A DNA stretch of 64,000 nt from JBBTCX01 sp964494205 (GCA_964494205.1 CAZBRD010000010.1:124001-188000), one strand, 5' to 3'. Shown: positions 1-8,458, numbered from the stretch's first letter. Made by a program: numbers and translations. The notes: generated from the letters alone by a model not told the origin.

Positions 1-455
1 CGGGTATTTATTACTGGTACCCCAAGGTCACGGGCCGCGCGATGAACGAAATGCTGGGCAAACTTCACTTCTGGTTTTCGTTCCTGTTCATCAATGTTGT
101 TTTTGCACCGATGTTCTGGATCGGGTTGGCCGGCGTTTCGCGTCGACTGTATGACCAGACGGTTTATGCACACGGCGAGGCCGTGCAGAAGTTGACGGTC
201 ATGTCGTCGTGGGGCGCGTGGATGCTCGGACTGGCCCAGATACCCTTCATCATCAACTTCCTTGTCAGCTGGAAAGCCGGCAAGCGTGTAACTGAGAACC
301 CGTGGGATGCGACCACGCTGGAGTGGGCTGCTCCGTCGCCGCCGCCGCACGGTAACTTCCTGACCGAACCCGTAGTGTATCGTCCACCGTATGAGTACAG
401 CGTTCCCAAGGCCAAGAAAGACTTTTTGCCGCAGCATCTGACGGCGGAGGCATAA
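1..455 (+). CDS. ctaD: Cytochrome c oxidase subunit I, C-terminal part (5' end outside window)
   Basis: The reading frame is open from the window edge (codons from base 3) to a stop at 453-455, so the start lies upstream. The visible part begins GIYYWYPKVTGR, followed by MNEMLGKLHFW, the conserved region before the last helices of heme-copper oxidase subunit I. Two hydrophobic segments follow, at roughly bases 60-145 and 205-275, then a hydrophilic Pro-rich tail of about 55 residues. Subunit I carries heme a, heme a3 and CuB and reduces oxygen at the membrane. The metal ligands lie outside the window. Downstream, ctaE starts 6 bases after the stop, so these are co-transcribed. The identification is firm; the oxidase subtype is inferred as aa3 because ctaA and ctaB follow. 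Confidence 0.93.
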   Translation, partial: GIYYWYPKVTGRAMNEMLGKLHFWFSFLFINVVFAPMFWIGLAGVSRRLYDQTVYAHGEAVQKLTVMSSWGAWMLGLAQIPFIINFLVSWKAGKRVTENPWDATTLEWAAPSPPPHGNFLTEPVVYRPPYEYSVPKAKKDFLPQHLTAEA

Positions 456-461
456 CAAGAC

Positions 462-1091
462 GTGTCATCAGCAGCGGATCATGTTTTACCCTATACGATA
501 GAACCGCACCCGGTGACGGGTGTGTACAGCGGCAAGCTCGGGCTGTGGTTGTTCCTCGCGTCCGAAGTCATGCTTTTCGGCGCGCTGTTCTCGAGCTACA
601 TCGTGCTTCGCACCACAGCGCCGGCGGAAGGCGCGGCGAAGTGGCTATACCACGGCGAAAACGCACTGAACATGTGGATCGGTGCGGTCAATACGTTTGT
701 TCTCATCGTCTCCAGCGTCACGATGGTGTTTGCGTGGGCGAAATTCAAGTCGGGGAATTTTTCGGCGGGCCGTGGATTTCTGGCGGTGACCGTTGCACTT
801 GCCCTGGCGTTCATCGTGGTCAAGCTATTGTTTGAGTACATTCCGAAGTTTCAACACGGCCACACGCCAGCCAGCCACAACTTTTATGCGCTGTATTTCA
901 CGCTGACCGGGTTACACGCGGTGCATATCATTGGCGGCGTGATTGTCATGCTCTGGTTTATGCTTCCGGGTGCCTCGCTGTGGCACAAGAACCCAGAGTA
1001 CTATACGAATCGCATCGAGTGCACCGGTTTGTACTGGCACTTTGTCGACCTGGTCTGGATCTTCCTGTTTCCCATTTTGTATTTGCTGTAG
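462..1091 (+). CDS. ctaE: Cytochrome c oxidase subunit III
   Basis: 209 residues, with five or so hydrophobic segments typical of the short bacterial subunit III. The motifs TLTGLHAVHIIGG (residues about 145-157) and WHFVDLVWIFLFPILYL at the C-terminus are family hallmarks. The start is GTG at 462, six bases after the ctaD stop; it gives a short cytoplasmic N-terminus before the first helix at about residue 25. Subunit III has no redox centres; it stabilises subunit I and its proton uptake in the inner membrane. The neighbours (ctaD before, a subunit IV-type gene 9 bases after) place it in the oxidase operon. Confidence 0.95.
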   Translation: MSSAADHVLPYTIEPHPVTGVYSGKLGLWLFLASEVMLFGALFSSYIVLRTTAPAEGAAKWLYHGENALNMWIGAVNTFVLIVSSVTMVFAWAKFKSGNFSAGRGFLAVTVALALAFIVVKLLFEYIPKFQHGHTPASHNFYALYFTLTGLHAVHIIGGVIVMLWFMLPGASLWHKNPEYYTNRIECTGLYWHFVDLVWIFLFPILYLL

Positions 1092-1100
1092 GAGCTGAGC

Positions 1101-1484
1101 ATGGGCGGTGCGCATGCAGATGTAAGTAAACATGTTCGAGCCTACCTCGCGGTATTCGCAGCCTTGGCCGTTTTTACGGCGGTTACGGTTGGCGCTTCGT
1201 TCATGCACTTTGGAGAAAAGGGAAGTCACACGGGAAACATCATCGTTGCACTGATCATTGCGACCATTAAGGCGTCGCTCGTCGCGGCGATTTTCATGCA
1301 CCTGAAGTGGGAGCGCGGCGCGTCGATCTGGGTCACGCTCGTGTTTTGTGCCGTTTTCTTCCTGGTCTTGATCCTCGTTCCGATGCTGACAACCGGCGAT
1401 CTGCCGCCCAAGGCCGAACACAAGATGTGGGACAATTTGCCCACCAAGGCAGTCCAAACGAGTCAACACGGCAGCGGACACTGA
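1101..1484 (+). CDS. ctaF: Cytochrome c oxidase subunit IV family protein
   Basis: 127 residues with three predicted membrane helices (about residues 14-36, 46-70, 78-100) and a polar C-terminal tail rich in K, T and H. The length, the three-helix topology and the sequence around the second helix (MHLKWERG after the helix) fit the prokaryotic COX4 family found after ctaE. An ATG at 1101 is preceded by GGAGCTGAGC, a plausible ribosome site. It is a small accessory subunit of the oxidase; the exact role is not known from sequence. The gap to ctaE is only 9 bases. Confidence 0.85.
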   Translation: MGGAHADVSKHVRAYLAVFAALAVFTAVTVGASFMHFGEKGSHTGNIIVALIIATIKASLVAAIFMHLKWERGASIWVTLVFCAVFFLVLILVPMLTTGDLPPKAEHKMWDNLPTKAVQTSQHGSGH

Positions 1485-1598
1485 CCGCGGCGCAGCGGCG
1501 TTCGCGTTGGTTCGCATACGCCTGTGTGATATAATCTCCAGCCGGTGCAAAGGCCTTTTCGTTGGTTGAAAAGCACAGGGCACCGGGGGATGGGAACC

Positions 1599-1805
1599 AT
1601 GTCACTGAAAGCTTTTCACATTCTTTTCGTAGTGATTACGACGTTGTTTTGTGTCGGTCTGGGGTTGTGGGCGTTTCGCCAGTATTCGCTCGAGCGCGAG
1701 GCGTCGATTCTGATTCTGGGAATCGGCTCGTTCGTGTTCGCAGTCGGCCTGATCGTCTATGGGAAATACGTGCTAAAAAAGCTTCGCGGAATTGGATACC
1801 TCTAG
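1599..1805 (+). CDS. Small two-helix membrane protein in cytochrome oxidase operon
   Basis: About 68 residues with two hydrophobic segments (LFVVITTLFCVGLGLWAF and ILILGIGSFVFAVGLIVYG), separated by a short loop YSLEREAS, and a basic C-terminus KKLRGIGYL. ATG codons at 1590 and 1599 are both possible; 1599 is preferred because GGGGATGGGA lies at a better distance. I do not recognise a named family. Its place between ctaF and ctaA suggests an oxidase assembly or accessory role, which is inference from position only. The next gene starts 3 bases after its stop. Confidence 0.6.
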   Translation: MSLKAFHILFVVITTLFCVGLGLWAFRQYSLEREASILILGIGSFVFAVGLIVYGKYVLKKLRGIGYL

Positions 1806-1807
1806 CG

Positions 1808-2113
1808 ATGAATACTCTGCGTGGAGATGAGGTACAGATGAAATCGACTTCACGGGTTCGTGGCGTCGTCGCGCCGCTTTTGGCTGTCATCGCGTTGATG
1901 CTTGCCGAAACCTCCGCCACTGCGTGCTCCTCCTGTTTCGGCGATCCGGGCTCGAACATGGCCAAGGGGGCTGTGGCCGGCGTTTGGTTCATGGTGGGCA
2001 TGGTGGGGGTTGTGCTGTTCGGCATCGCGGGCACGGGTTTGTTCTGGTTGCAGCGCAGCCGCCGGTTGTCGCGAATTCATCCTTCCGAATTTGATTCGAC
2101 TCATGCCCAGTGA
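1808..2113 (+). CDS. Small exported/membrane protein with CSSCFGDP motif
   Basis: 101 residues. A signal-like hydrophobic segment (about residues 18-38) ends in ATACSSC, followed by FGDPGSNMAKG, then a second helix (about residues 53-77) and a basic tail. The two cysteines spaced CxxC just after the first hydrophobic stretch would lie outside the membrane. Starts at 1808 (used here) and 1838 are possible. Its last 11 bases overlap the start of ctaA (2103), so translation is coupled. The function is unknown. The CxxC and the location in a heme A/heme O assembly operon would allow a metal- or thiol-related role, but this is speculation. Confidence 0.65.
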   Translation: MNTLRGDEVQMKSTSRVRGVVAPLLAVIALMLAETSATACSSCFGDPGSNMAKGAVAGVWFMVGMVGVVLFGIAGTGLFWLQRSRRLSRIHPSEFDSTHAQ

Positions 2114-3062
2114 GATTCAAGCGTCAGGCAAAGGTCCCAATCAACGCTTCAGCCGCATTGCGCACGCCGCCGCCGTTTTGACTGCTTTCGCCATCTTGCC
2201 GCTGATCTTTGTCGGCGCTGGCGTGACCAGCAAAGACGCGGGCATGGCCTTCCCCGATTGGCCTACGTCCGATGGACACTATGTGAACCCACCGGGCTGG
2301 CTGCAGAACGATCACACGCGCTGGGAGCATGGTCATCGGCTGATCGGCTGGACCGTCGGAATGTTTGCGATCGCGTCGGCTGTCATGACGTGGCGAAGCG
2401 GCGGGTTCGTTCGTGTGTTTGGTTCATTCACGCTCTTTGCGATCATTGTGCAGGGCGTGCTCGGCGGAATGCGGGTGCGCGAGATTTCCACGCTGCTGGC
2501 CATGTTTCACGGGATTTGGGGGCAACTCTGCCTTTGCCTCGCGGTGACGACCGCGCTGATTACGTCGCGTGCGTGGATGGAAAATCGAACGCTGATCGAA
2601 GTGCCCACCGCCAGATTCCTGCAACGACTTTGCTTGATTGCCACGGTGCTGACATTCATGCAACTCGTCGCAGGTGCTACGTTTCGACATTTCAGTTCCT
2701 CGACGGCATTGGCTGTGCATCTGGTTGGCGCGGTGATCGTCGCGTTCGTGATCGGTTGGAAATGTCTATGGGTTCTGGGGCAGCACCCTGGCCGCACGAT
2801 GCTGACTACCCCTGCGAAGGCATTGTCGATCTTGATGGTGATTCAACTGTTGCTCGGCGGCAACGCATTTCTCGTTGTAATGATGCCCAAGGCGTGGTCG
2901 AGTCTGCTGCATTGGCTGGTGCCCACCGCGCACACAGCCGTAGGCGCGTTGCTGCTGGCCTGTTCGTTTGGACTGACCTTGGCGGTGTATCGCGTGGTGC
3001 GACCGTCAATGGCGCGTGAATCGATTTCTGATTCGGTGATTGCGACGGCGGTGGCCTCATGA
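2103..3062 (+). CDS. ctaA: Heme A synthase (COX15/CtaA family)
   Basis: 319 residues, seven to eight helices. The conserved features of the family are visible: GAGVTSKDAGMAFPDWPTSDG in the first loop region, HTRWEHGHRLIGW (heme-ligand histidines) near residues 75-88, and MFHGIWGQLCL (about residue 135) with a matching His-containing half in the C-terminal part. The enzyme oxidises the C8 methyl of heme O to the formyl of heme A in the membrane. The ATG at 2103 overlaps the preceding gene by 11 bases, and the stop overlaps the ctaB start (ATGA at 3059-3062). An upstream in-frame extension to 1902 is rejected because it covers the previous gene. Confidence 0.93.
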   Translation: MPSEIQASGKGPNQRFSRIAHAAAVLTAFAILPLIFVGAGVTSKDAGMAFPDWPTSDGHYVNPPGWLQNDHTRWEHGHRLIGWTVGMFAIASAVMTWRSGGFVRVFGSFTLFAIIVQGVLGGMRVREISTLLAMFHGIWGQLCLCLAVTTALITSRAWMENRTLIEVPTARFLQRLCLIATVLTFMQLVAGATFRHFSSSTALAVHLVGAVIVAFVIGWKCLWVLGQHPGRTMLTTPAKALSILMVIQLLLGGNAFLVVMMPKAWSSLLHWLVPTAHTAVGALLLACSFGLTLAVYRVVRPSMARESISDSVIATAVAS

Positions 3063-3967
3063 GTCAACTGACTTCAACAACTTCCATGTCGCTCGCGCCA
3101 TCGACGTCCAAGGCGGCGGCGTATCTCGAACTTACCAAGCCGCGTATCGCCGCGCTGGTTCTCGTGACTACATCGGTTGGATTCTATCTGTCGCTGTCGA
3201 ACGGTTGGGATGCAGCCGCCGCATGGCGATTGCTGGCGACTGTCATAGGCACCGCGCTGGTCGCGGGCGGTTCGAGTGCGCTGAATCAATTGATCGAAAT
3301 CGATCGCGACGCGCGCATGCACCGCACGCAGAATCGCCCGTTGCCGACGAACCGCCTGACGCCGAGCGAAGTGATGATTTTCGGCGTTGTGGTCACAGTC
3401 GTCGGCGCGTTCGTGCTGGCGTGGCAGGTTAATTCGCTGACGGCTGCATACGCATTGGCCACGTGGGCGATTTACGTTTTCATTTACACGCCGATGAAAC
3501 GATGGGGGCCGGTTTCGGTTCTGGTCGGCGCGGTCGCCGGTGCATTGCCGCCGGTGATCGGCTGGGCGGGCGGCGCGGGAGGCGTAGCCGTCGGCGGATG
3601 GATTCTGTTTCTCATCATGTTCTTCTGGCAGCTTCCGCACTTCGCAGCCATCGCGTGGATGTATCGCGAGGATTACGCCCGCGCGGGTTATCCAATGCTT
3701 CCGGTGACCGACGAACGCGGCGCACGAATCGATCTGCACGTCATCACGCACTCTGTCGCGTTGTTGATCGCGACGTTCCTTCCGTCGTTGTGGCGCTTGA
3801 CCGGCATCACGTATGCGATCAGTGCCATGGTGCTCGGGCTTGCTTTCCTCGGTTTTGGCGTAATGTTCGTGCTCAACAAGCAGCGTCACATGGCGCGACG
3901 GCTCGTACTCGCTTCCGTCATTTACCTTCCGATCTTGCTCGCGCTGATGATGTTCGACAAGAGCTAA
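3059..3967 (+). CDS. ctaB: Protoheme IX farnesyltransferase (heme O synthase)
   Basis: 302 residues, UbiA superfamily, about nine helices. The prenyl-diphosphate binding motif NQLIEIDRDARMHRT (N-x3-D-x2-D) lies near residues 77-91, and the second Asp-rich/Tyr motif is at MYREDYARAGYPMLP near residue 200. It adds a farnesyl group to heme B, giving heme O, the substrate of CtaA encoded immediately upstream. The start codon ATG overlaps the ctaA stop by four bases (ATGA). An ABC transporter operon follows after 20 bases. Confidence 0.95.
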   Translation: MSQLTSTTSMSLAPSTSKAAAYLELTKPRIAALVLVTTSVGFYLSLSNGWDAAAAWRLLATVIGTALVAGGSSALNQLIEIDRDARMHRTQNRPLPTNRLTPSEVMIFGVVVTVVGAFVLAWQVNSLTAAYALATWAIYVFIYTPMKRWGPVSVLVGAVAGALPPVIGWAGGAGGVAVGGWILFLIMFFWQLPHFAAIAWMYREDYARAGYPMLPVTDERGARIDLHVITHSVALLIATFLPSLWRLTGITYAISAMVLGLAFLGFGVMFVLNKQRHMARRLVLASVIYLPILLALMMFDKS

Positions 3968-3987
3968 TCGCGGATTGAGCCAATCAC

Positions 3988-4962
3988 ATGACTGCAACGC
4001 CGACTGTCGCGGTTCAATCGCTTACGCATCGATATCAGGAGCGCGTGGCGCTCAACGCCGTTTCGTTTGACGTGCCTCCGTCGTCAATTTTCTGCTTGCT
4101 TGGTCCGAACGGCGGGGGAAAAACCACGCTCTTCAAGATTCTCGCGACGCTCTTACAGCCCACGTCTGGAACGATCCTGGTGAATGGTGCGGATGTCGTA
4201 AGCAAACCGGATGAGGTGCGGCGCGGGATCGGCATCGTTTTTCAAAGACCGAGCCTCGACGGCAAGCTGACGGTTCGCGAAAACCTGATGCACCAGGGAC
4301 ACTTGTACGGCTTGCGCGGTAACGAGCTTCGCGCGCGAAGCGGCGAATTGCTTGAACGATTTGGAGTGGCTGACCGCGCGGGCGATCGCGTTGATAAGCT
4401 CTCAGGTGGGCTGCAACGTCGCGTGGAGTTAGCCAAGAGTCTGCTGCATCGCCCGCGATTGCTGGTGCTGGATGAGCCGAGCACCGGGCTCGACCCCGGC
4501 GTACGCATTGCGTTGATGCAGTTTTTGACGGAACTGCGCGATCGCGACGGCGTGACGAGTTTGCTCACCACGCATCTGATGGATGAAGCCGCCGCTTGCG
4601 ATCACGTAGCCATTCTGGATCAGGGAAAACTCGTAGCCATTGGCACTCCGAATCAACTGCGCGAGAAAATCGGCGGCGATATCGTGACAATGACAGCGCC
4701 CGAGCCGACCAAACTTGCTTCGCGCATCGGCGAACGATTCTCGATCAAGCCGGAGGTTGTCGACGGCGTCGTGCGCATCGAGCGCGAGCGCGGTCACGAA
4801 TTTGTGCCCACGTTGATCGAGGCTTTTCCAGGTGAGATCGATTCGGTGACAGTGGGCAAGCCAACGCTCGACGATGTCTTTGTGCACCTGACGGGGCGAA
4901 AGCTAGACTGGGAGTCAGCGACGGAAGAGGTCGATCCACGCAGGAAGGTGAAGGCGCGCTAA
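3988..4962 (+). CDS. ABC transporter ATP-binding protein
   Basis: 324 residues. Walker A GPNGGGKTTL at about residues 38-47, Q-loop VFQRPSLDG (about 87), signature LSGGLQRRVELAKSLL (about 130) and Walker B LLVLDEPSTGLDPG (about 158) with switch His in LLTTHLMDEAA. The roughly 100-residue C-terminal extension resembles the regulatory tail of DrrA/CcmA-like exporters (DUF4162 type). It forms an exporter with the permease encoded 4 bases downstream. Because the pair lies between ctaB and sco, a role in oxidase or copper-site assembly is possible, as for NosFY-like transporters; the substrate cannot be read from sequence. Confidence 0.93.
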   Translation: MTATPTVAVQSLTHRYQERVALNAVSFDVPPSSIFCLLGPNGGGKTTLFKILATLLQPTSGTILVNGADVVSKPDEVRRGIGIVFQRPSLDGKLTVRENLMHQGHLYGLRGNELRARSGELLERFGVADRAGDRVDKLSGGLQRRVELAKSLLHRPRLLVLDEPSTGLDPGVRIALMQFLTELRDRDGVTSLLTTHLMDEAAACDHVAILDQGKLVAIGTPNQLREKIGGDIVTMTAPEPTKLASRIGERFSIKPEVVDGVVRIERERGHEFVPTLIEAFPGEIDSVTVGKPTLDDVFVHLTGRKLDWESATEEVDPRRKVKAR

Positions 4963-4966
4963 CCAA

Positions 4967-5776
4967 ATGTCGCAAGCATCGGTACAGACGGGTCTGGCAT
5001 TGCCAACTTTTTCGCTCTGGCGGCGGGAGATGGTTCGTTTCCTTCGCCAAAGAAGTCGCGTCATCGGTGCGCTGGGTACGCCGATCGTTTTCTGGTTGTT
5101 GATCGGCTCGGGCTTACGGAATTCATTTCAACTTCCGGGCCAATCCGCAGATGCACCATCGATCAACTACATGGAATACTCGTTCCCTGGCATGATGGTG
5201 TTGATCGTGCTCTTCACAGCCATCTTCTCAACCATCTCCGTCATTGAGGATCGGCGCGAAGGGTTCATGCAGGCTGTGCTGACAGCACCGGTCGATCGAT
5301 TAGCCATCGTCCTTGGCAAGGTCTTAGGCAGCACGTCGCTTGCGCTGCTGCAAGCGATGTTGTTTCTACTACTCGCGCCGCTCGCGGGCATCTCGATGAG
5401 TGCGATGTCGTTCGTGGCCTCATTCTTAGCCTTGCTGCTTGTATCGATTGGCCTGAGCGGGCTAGGCTTTTGCCTCGCGTGGCGGATGGATTCCATTCAG
5501 GGTTTTCACGCGGTGATGAACCTTTTTCTCATGCCGATGTGGCTGCTGTCAGGTGCGTTCTTTCCGGCCGCGGGCGCATCGAAATGGCTCGCGTGGGTGA
5601 TGTACATGAACCCGCTGACGTACGGCGTAGCCCTGGTGCGCCGCGTTATGTATCTCGGAACCTCTACCACGATGGCAAACGTTCCACCGCTGTGGATTTC
5701 ACTCGTCGTGACTTTGGTTTTCGGCGGAGTGATGGTCGCTCTCAGCACGCGCGGCGTTTATCGAAAGGCCGAGTAG
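4967..5776 (+). CDS. ABC-2 type transporter permease
   Basis: 269 residues with six hydrophobic segments and the ABC-2 membrane-domain layout: a cytoplasmic N-terminus (TFSLWRREMVRFLRQRSRV), a first helix at about residue 40, an extracytoplasmic loop after it, and the motif IEDRREGFMQAVLTAPVDR preceding helix three (the conserved coupling loop). Near the C-terminus MYMNPLTYGVALVRR matches the family. The ATG at 4967 is 4 bases after the ATPase stop, so this is the obligate partner. The SCO-like gene begins 3 bases downstream. The transported substrate is unknown. Confidence 0.92.
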   Translation: MSQASVQTGLALPTFSLWRREMVRFLRQRSRVIGALGTPIVFWLLIGSGLRNSFQLPGQSADAPSINYMEYSFPGMMVLIVLFTAIFSTISVIEDRREGFMQAVLTAPVDRLAIVLGKVLGSTSLALLQAMLFLLLAPLAGISMSAMSFVASFLALLLVSIGLSGLGFCLAWRMDSIQGFHAVMNLFLMPMWLLSGAFFPAAGASKWLAWVMYMNPLTYGVALVRRVMYLGTSTTMANVPPLWISLVVTLVFGGVMVALSTRGVYRKAE

Positions 5777-5779
5777 CGA

Positions 5780-6511
5780 ATGAACTTGTACTTAGAGCAT
5801 CTAACAAGACTGGGTGCCATTGCCAAAGAGACCCTCACCCCACCCCGTCGTGCTTCCGCATTGGGCGCACTCCGTCTAAGAGGGAGAGGGAGGTATTGTT
5901 ACACCCTCTTAACTGGGCGCGCAGTATTCGTCAGTGTGCTTTTCATTCTGACTATAGCCGGCTGCAGCAGGCCGAATGCGTCCAACCTTCCCCCGTTGCG
6001 GGTGATTGCGACCATCCCCGAGTTTTCGTTGACGGAATCTCGCGATCGAACGATCGGCAAGTCTGATTTGCTCGGTCATGTTTGGGTGGCCAACTTCGTA
6101 TTCGTGGATTGTTCGGGACCATGCCCGACTCTCTCACTTCGCATGCGGAGTATACAGGAAGACCTTCGGGAAAAGGACCCAAAAGCAGACACAAAGCTCG
6201 TTACATTCACCCTAGATCCCGAGCACGACACGCCGCAAGTGCTGCGAAAATACGCGGACAAACACAATGCGGAGGCGAATCGCTGGTGGTTTCTCACCGG
6301 AGCCGATCAGGACCCGATGCACAAGCTGGTAAAGGAAGGGTTCCTCCAGTCAGTGCAGAAGGCGACTGCCAATGAGCCGATCATCCACAGCACGTATTTC
6401 GTGCTAATCGACCGCAAGGCCCAGGTGCGGGCTGTTTATGATGGGCTTGATCCGAAATCGAAAGAGCTGATTCTTCGTGACATCGATCGTCTCAACAAGG
6501 ACCCGGAGTAA
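5780..6511 (+). CDS. SCO1/SenC family copper chaperone, lipoprotein, N-terminus carrying a repeat insertion
   Basis: The 243-residue frame ends in a thioredoxin-fold SCO domain. It has the copper-binding CxxxC motif in FVDCSGPCPT (about residues 110-119) and the distal His in IIHSTYFVLID (about 205). It delivers copper to the CuA site of cytochrome oxidase outside the membrane. A lipobox-like FILTIAGCS lies at about residues 55-63, so the protein is probably membrane-anchored through that Cys. Residues about 6-43 are encoded by a copy of dispersed palindromic repeat A (5795-5910). The start is therefore uncertain: ATG 5780 reads in frame through the repeat, and GTG at 5936 just before the hydrophobic core is an alternative. 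Confidence 0.85.
   Translation: MNLYLEHLTRLGAIAKETLTPPRRASALGALRLRGRGRYCYTLLTGRAVFVSVLFILTIAGCSRPNASNLPPLRVIATIPEFSLTESRDRTIGKSDLLGHVWVANFVFVDCSGPCPTLSLRMRSIQEDLREKDPKADTKLVTFTLDPEHDTPQVLRKYADKHNAEANRWWFLTGADQDPMHKLVKEGFLQSVQKATANEPIIHSTYFVLIDRKAQVRAVYDGLDPKSKELILRDIDRLNKDPE
5795..5910. repeat. Dispersed palindromic repeat A, copy 1 (inside sco N-terminal region)
   Basis: Begins AGAGCATCTAACAAG and ends near TTGTTACACCCTCT, which form an imperfect terminal inverted repeat. The core holds AGAGACCCTCACCCC and AGAGGGAGAGGGAGG, able to form a long hairpin. Fuller copies with the same ends lie at 23577-23682 and 55883-56002; shorter hairpin-only copies are at 10857, 13143 and 19228. The length of about 116-117 bp keeps the sco frame open. 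Confidence 0.85.
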
Positions 6512-6883
6512 CGGCTTCTTCCCGTGCATTTGAATCTCAAGTCACATCCCAGCCGAAATTTCGCATGAAAACCACATTACTTTCGTGTTAGGCGCCACCG
6601 AACTTAAGTAACACCTCGCGTTTGATGTTCATCCATTTTGAATGAATCTAGAGTAACTAATGAAGTCGCATCGGAGTTTCGAACGACTTCACACATGGAT
6701 CACCGACAATCTGATTGCCATCCAAAATTCATCGGGCTAAAAGCAAACACATTTCCAATTCAGCCAATTGAAACGAGTCAACGCGTTGCAGCGGATTTCG
6801 CTTCGCTTGATTCGGCCCTTTGAGCAGAAAGAATAAGTCATCGATTCGAAATGACCCCGACTAACAACAAAGGAGGAATATCA
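6512..6883. other. Intergenic region without recognised gene
   Basis: About 370 bases between sco and a small lipoprotein gene. It is AT-richer than its surroundings. A 61-codon open frame at 6638-6823 has no ribosome site and no recognisable protein features, so it is not called. Nothing repetitive was seen. The region must hold the promoter of the small-gene cluster that starts at 6884. Confidence 0.5.
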
Positions 6884-7066
6884 ATGGCAAGTAGACGTGT
6901 ATTTCAATTGGTTCAACGCGTGGCCGCATTGACTGCGATCGCACTACTGACGGTGTCCGTCGGCTGTGCGGAGAAGAAAACGCGGAAAATGACGATCGAA
7001 GGTCCCGAGAAGAAGACCGAGATCAAACTCGAGACCACGAAGTCGAGCAAAGATAAGAATGATTAG
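6884..7066 (+). CDS. Small charged lipoprotein
   Basis: 60 residues. The start ATG at 6884 is set by a strong ribosome site AAAGGAGG 8 bases upstream; an upstream in-frame ATG at 6851 has none. A hydrophobic signal (AALTAIALLTVSVGC) gives a lipobox with Cys at about residue 26, followed by a short, highly charged Lys/Glu tail (KKTRKMTIEGPEKKTEIK). It resembles small planctomycete envelope lipoproteins of unknown function. It is the first of five consecutive short genes with near-identical ribosome sites. Confidence 0.75.
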   Translation: MASRRVFQLVQRVAALTAIALLTVSVGCAEKKTRKMTIEGPEKKTEIKLETTKSSKDKND

Positions 7067-7134
7067 CAGATAAACGCACAGTGATTTTCTGCGACGTAGG
7101 AAATACGAGGGGAAGTTCGTTGAAAGGAAATGCC

Positions 7135-8148
7135 ATGAAACTCAAATCGATTGGAACAAAAACACTTGTGGCCGTTGTGCTCATAACGGGCGCGCGATCT
7201 GCAATGGGTGCCGAAAAATACTATCCCATTTCTGAAAACGGAAAGTGGGGCTACATCGACCAGAAGGGCAAGGTAACGATTCCGCCGCAGTTCGAGGACG
7301 CGCGCGAGTTCAACACAGGGCGTGCTTTGGCCAAGCAGGGCGGCTCGTGGGGGTTCATCGACGACAAAGGGCAGTTCGTGGTGAAACCGCAATTCGATGA
7401 TGTGGGCGCGTTCACCGAAGACGGCGCCATCGTGTGGAAGCGCGACGGGCTCAGCAAGAAAGCTGGGTACATCAACAAGAAGGGCGACTTGGTCGTCACT
7501 TATCAGTATCCGAAAGCCGGCAGCATGTCGCACGGATTGGCTCGCGTCGAACACGACGGAAAGTGGGGATACCTCGACAAGACCGGAAAGATGTCGATTC
7601 AACCGCAATTCGATGACGCGACCGATTTCTCCGACGGATTGGCGCGGATCAAAGCCGGCGGCGATCTCGGAGGAAAGTTCGGATACATCGACCCCAAAGG
7701 TGAAATGAAGATCAACCCGAAGTATTCGGATGCCGGCTCCTTCAACGAAGGAATGGCGCCCGTCGAAGTCGACGGCAAATGGGGCTTCATCGACAAGACG
7801 GGAAAGACAGCGGTTGAACCACAGTTCCATGCAGCGACTCCATTTTCTGACGGCCTGGCGCGCGTGTCGGTGGGATCCGCACTTAGTTCCAAATGCGGTT
7901 TCGTGGACAAGGGCGGAAAGATGGTGATCAATCCGCAATACGCCGACGCGAATTCGTTTAGTGATGGATTGGCGGCGGTGAAGCAGGACGGACGCTGGGG
8001 TTACGTGGACAAGAGCGGTACGACGGTGGTCGCGCCTGTCTACGACGAAGCTGGTGCGTTCGACGGCGGATTGGCCCGGGTGAAGCAAGGCTCCAAGTGG
8101 GGCTGGATCGACAAGCGCGGCGAGTTCGTCTGGTCTGCGTCGAAGTAG
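7135..8148 (+). CDS. WG (KWG) repeat protein, exported
   Basis: 337 residues: a signal peptide (KTLVAVVLITGARSAMGA, about residues 9-26) followed by about seven to eight tandem WG repeats of roughly 36-40 residues, each with the form (K)WGYIDKxGKxxIxPQFDDAxxFxxGLA. WG repeats build beta-rich, probably propeller-like folds and are common in exported bacterial proteins; no enzymatic function is assigned. The ATG at 7135 follows GAAAGGAAATGCC; a longer frame from 7081 lacks a signal sequence at its start. It sits in the small stress/envelope cluster. Confidence 0.88.
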   Translation: MKLKSIGTKTLVAVVLITGARSAMGAEKYYPISENGKWGYIDQKGKVTIPPQFEDAREFNTGRALAKQGGSWGFIDDKGQFVVKPQFDDVGAFTEDGAIVWKRDGLSKKAGYINKKGDLVVTYQYPKAGSMSHGLARVEHDGKWGYLDKTGKMSIQPQFDDATDFSDGLARIKAGGDLGGKFGYIDPKGEMKINPKYSDAGSFNEGMAPVEVDGKWGFIDKTGKTAVEPQFHAATPFSDGLARVSVGSALSSKCGFVDKGGKMVINPQYADANSFSDGLAAVKQDGRWGYVDKSGTTVVAPVYDEAGAFDGGLARVKQGSKWGWIDKRGEFVWSASK

Positions 8149-8220
8149 CAAGGCCAAACTGTTGCACGAAGAAAGCTGGCCTTTGTCGGAGTCGAAAACG
8201 TTGAGTGAGGAGGAATATCT

Positions 8221-8370
8221 ATGCTCTGGACGATTGCCGTCATTCTGATTCTGTTGTGGCTTCTGGGAATGATCACGAGCTACACGATCAGTGGATTCAT
8301 CCACATCCTGTTGGTCGTGGCGCTGGTCTCCGTACTGATTCGGGTGATTCAGGGACGCAGGCCTATATAA
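8221..8370 (+). CDS. Lmo0937-like small membrane protein
   Basis: 49 residues: MLWTIAVILILLWLLGMIT, then YTISGFIHILLVVALVSVLIR and ending RVIQGRRPI. Two helices with this spacing and the SGF-IHILLVVA motif are the Lmo0937/DUF5670 family of very short membrane proteins, often encoded beside CsbD. The start is fixed by GAGGAGG 7 to 8 bases upstream of the ATG at 8221. CsbD follows at 8459. The function is unknown; members are often stress-induced. Confidence 0.82.
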   Translation: MLWTIAVILILLWLLGMITSYTISGFIHILLVVALVSVLIRVIQGRRPI

Positions 8371-8458
8371 GAGTGCGGATGGTCGTGAAGTTCGCGAAAA
8401 GCCAACTTTGAAAAACGTAGAGTGATCAACGAAGGGGAACTTATAAAGGAGGCATTCC

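Noticed and set aside
6638..6823. 61-codon frame
   Set aside because: No ribosome site, no hydrophobic or conserved segment.
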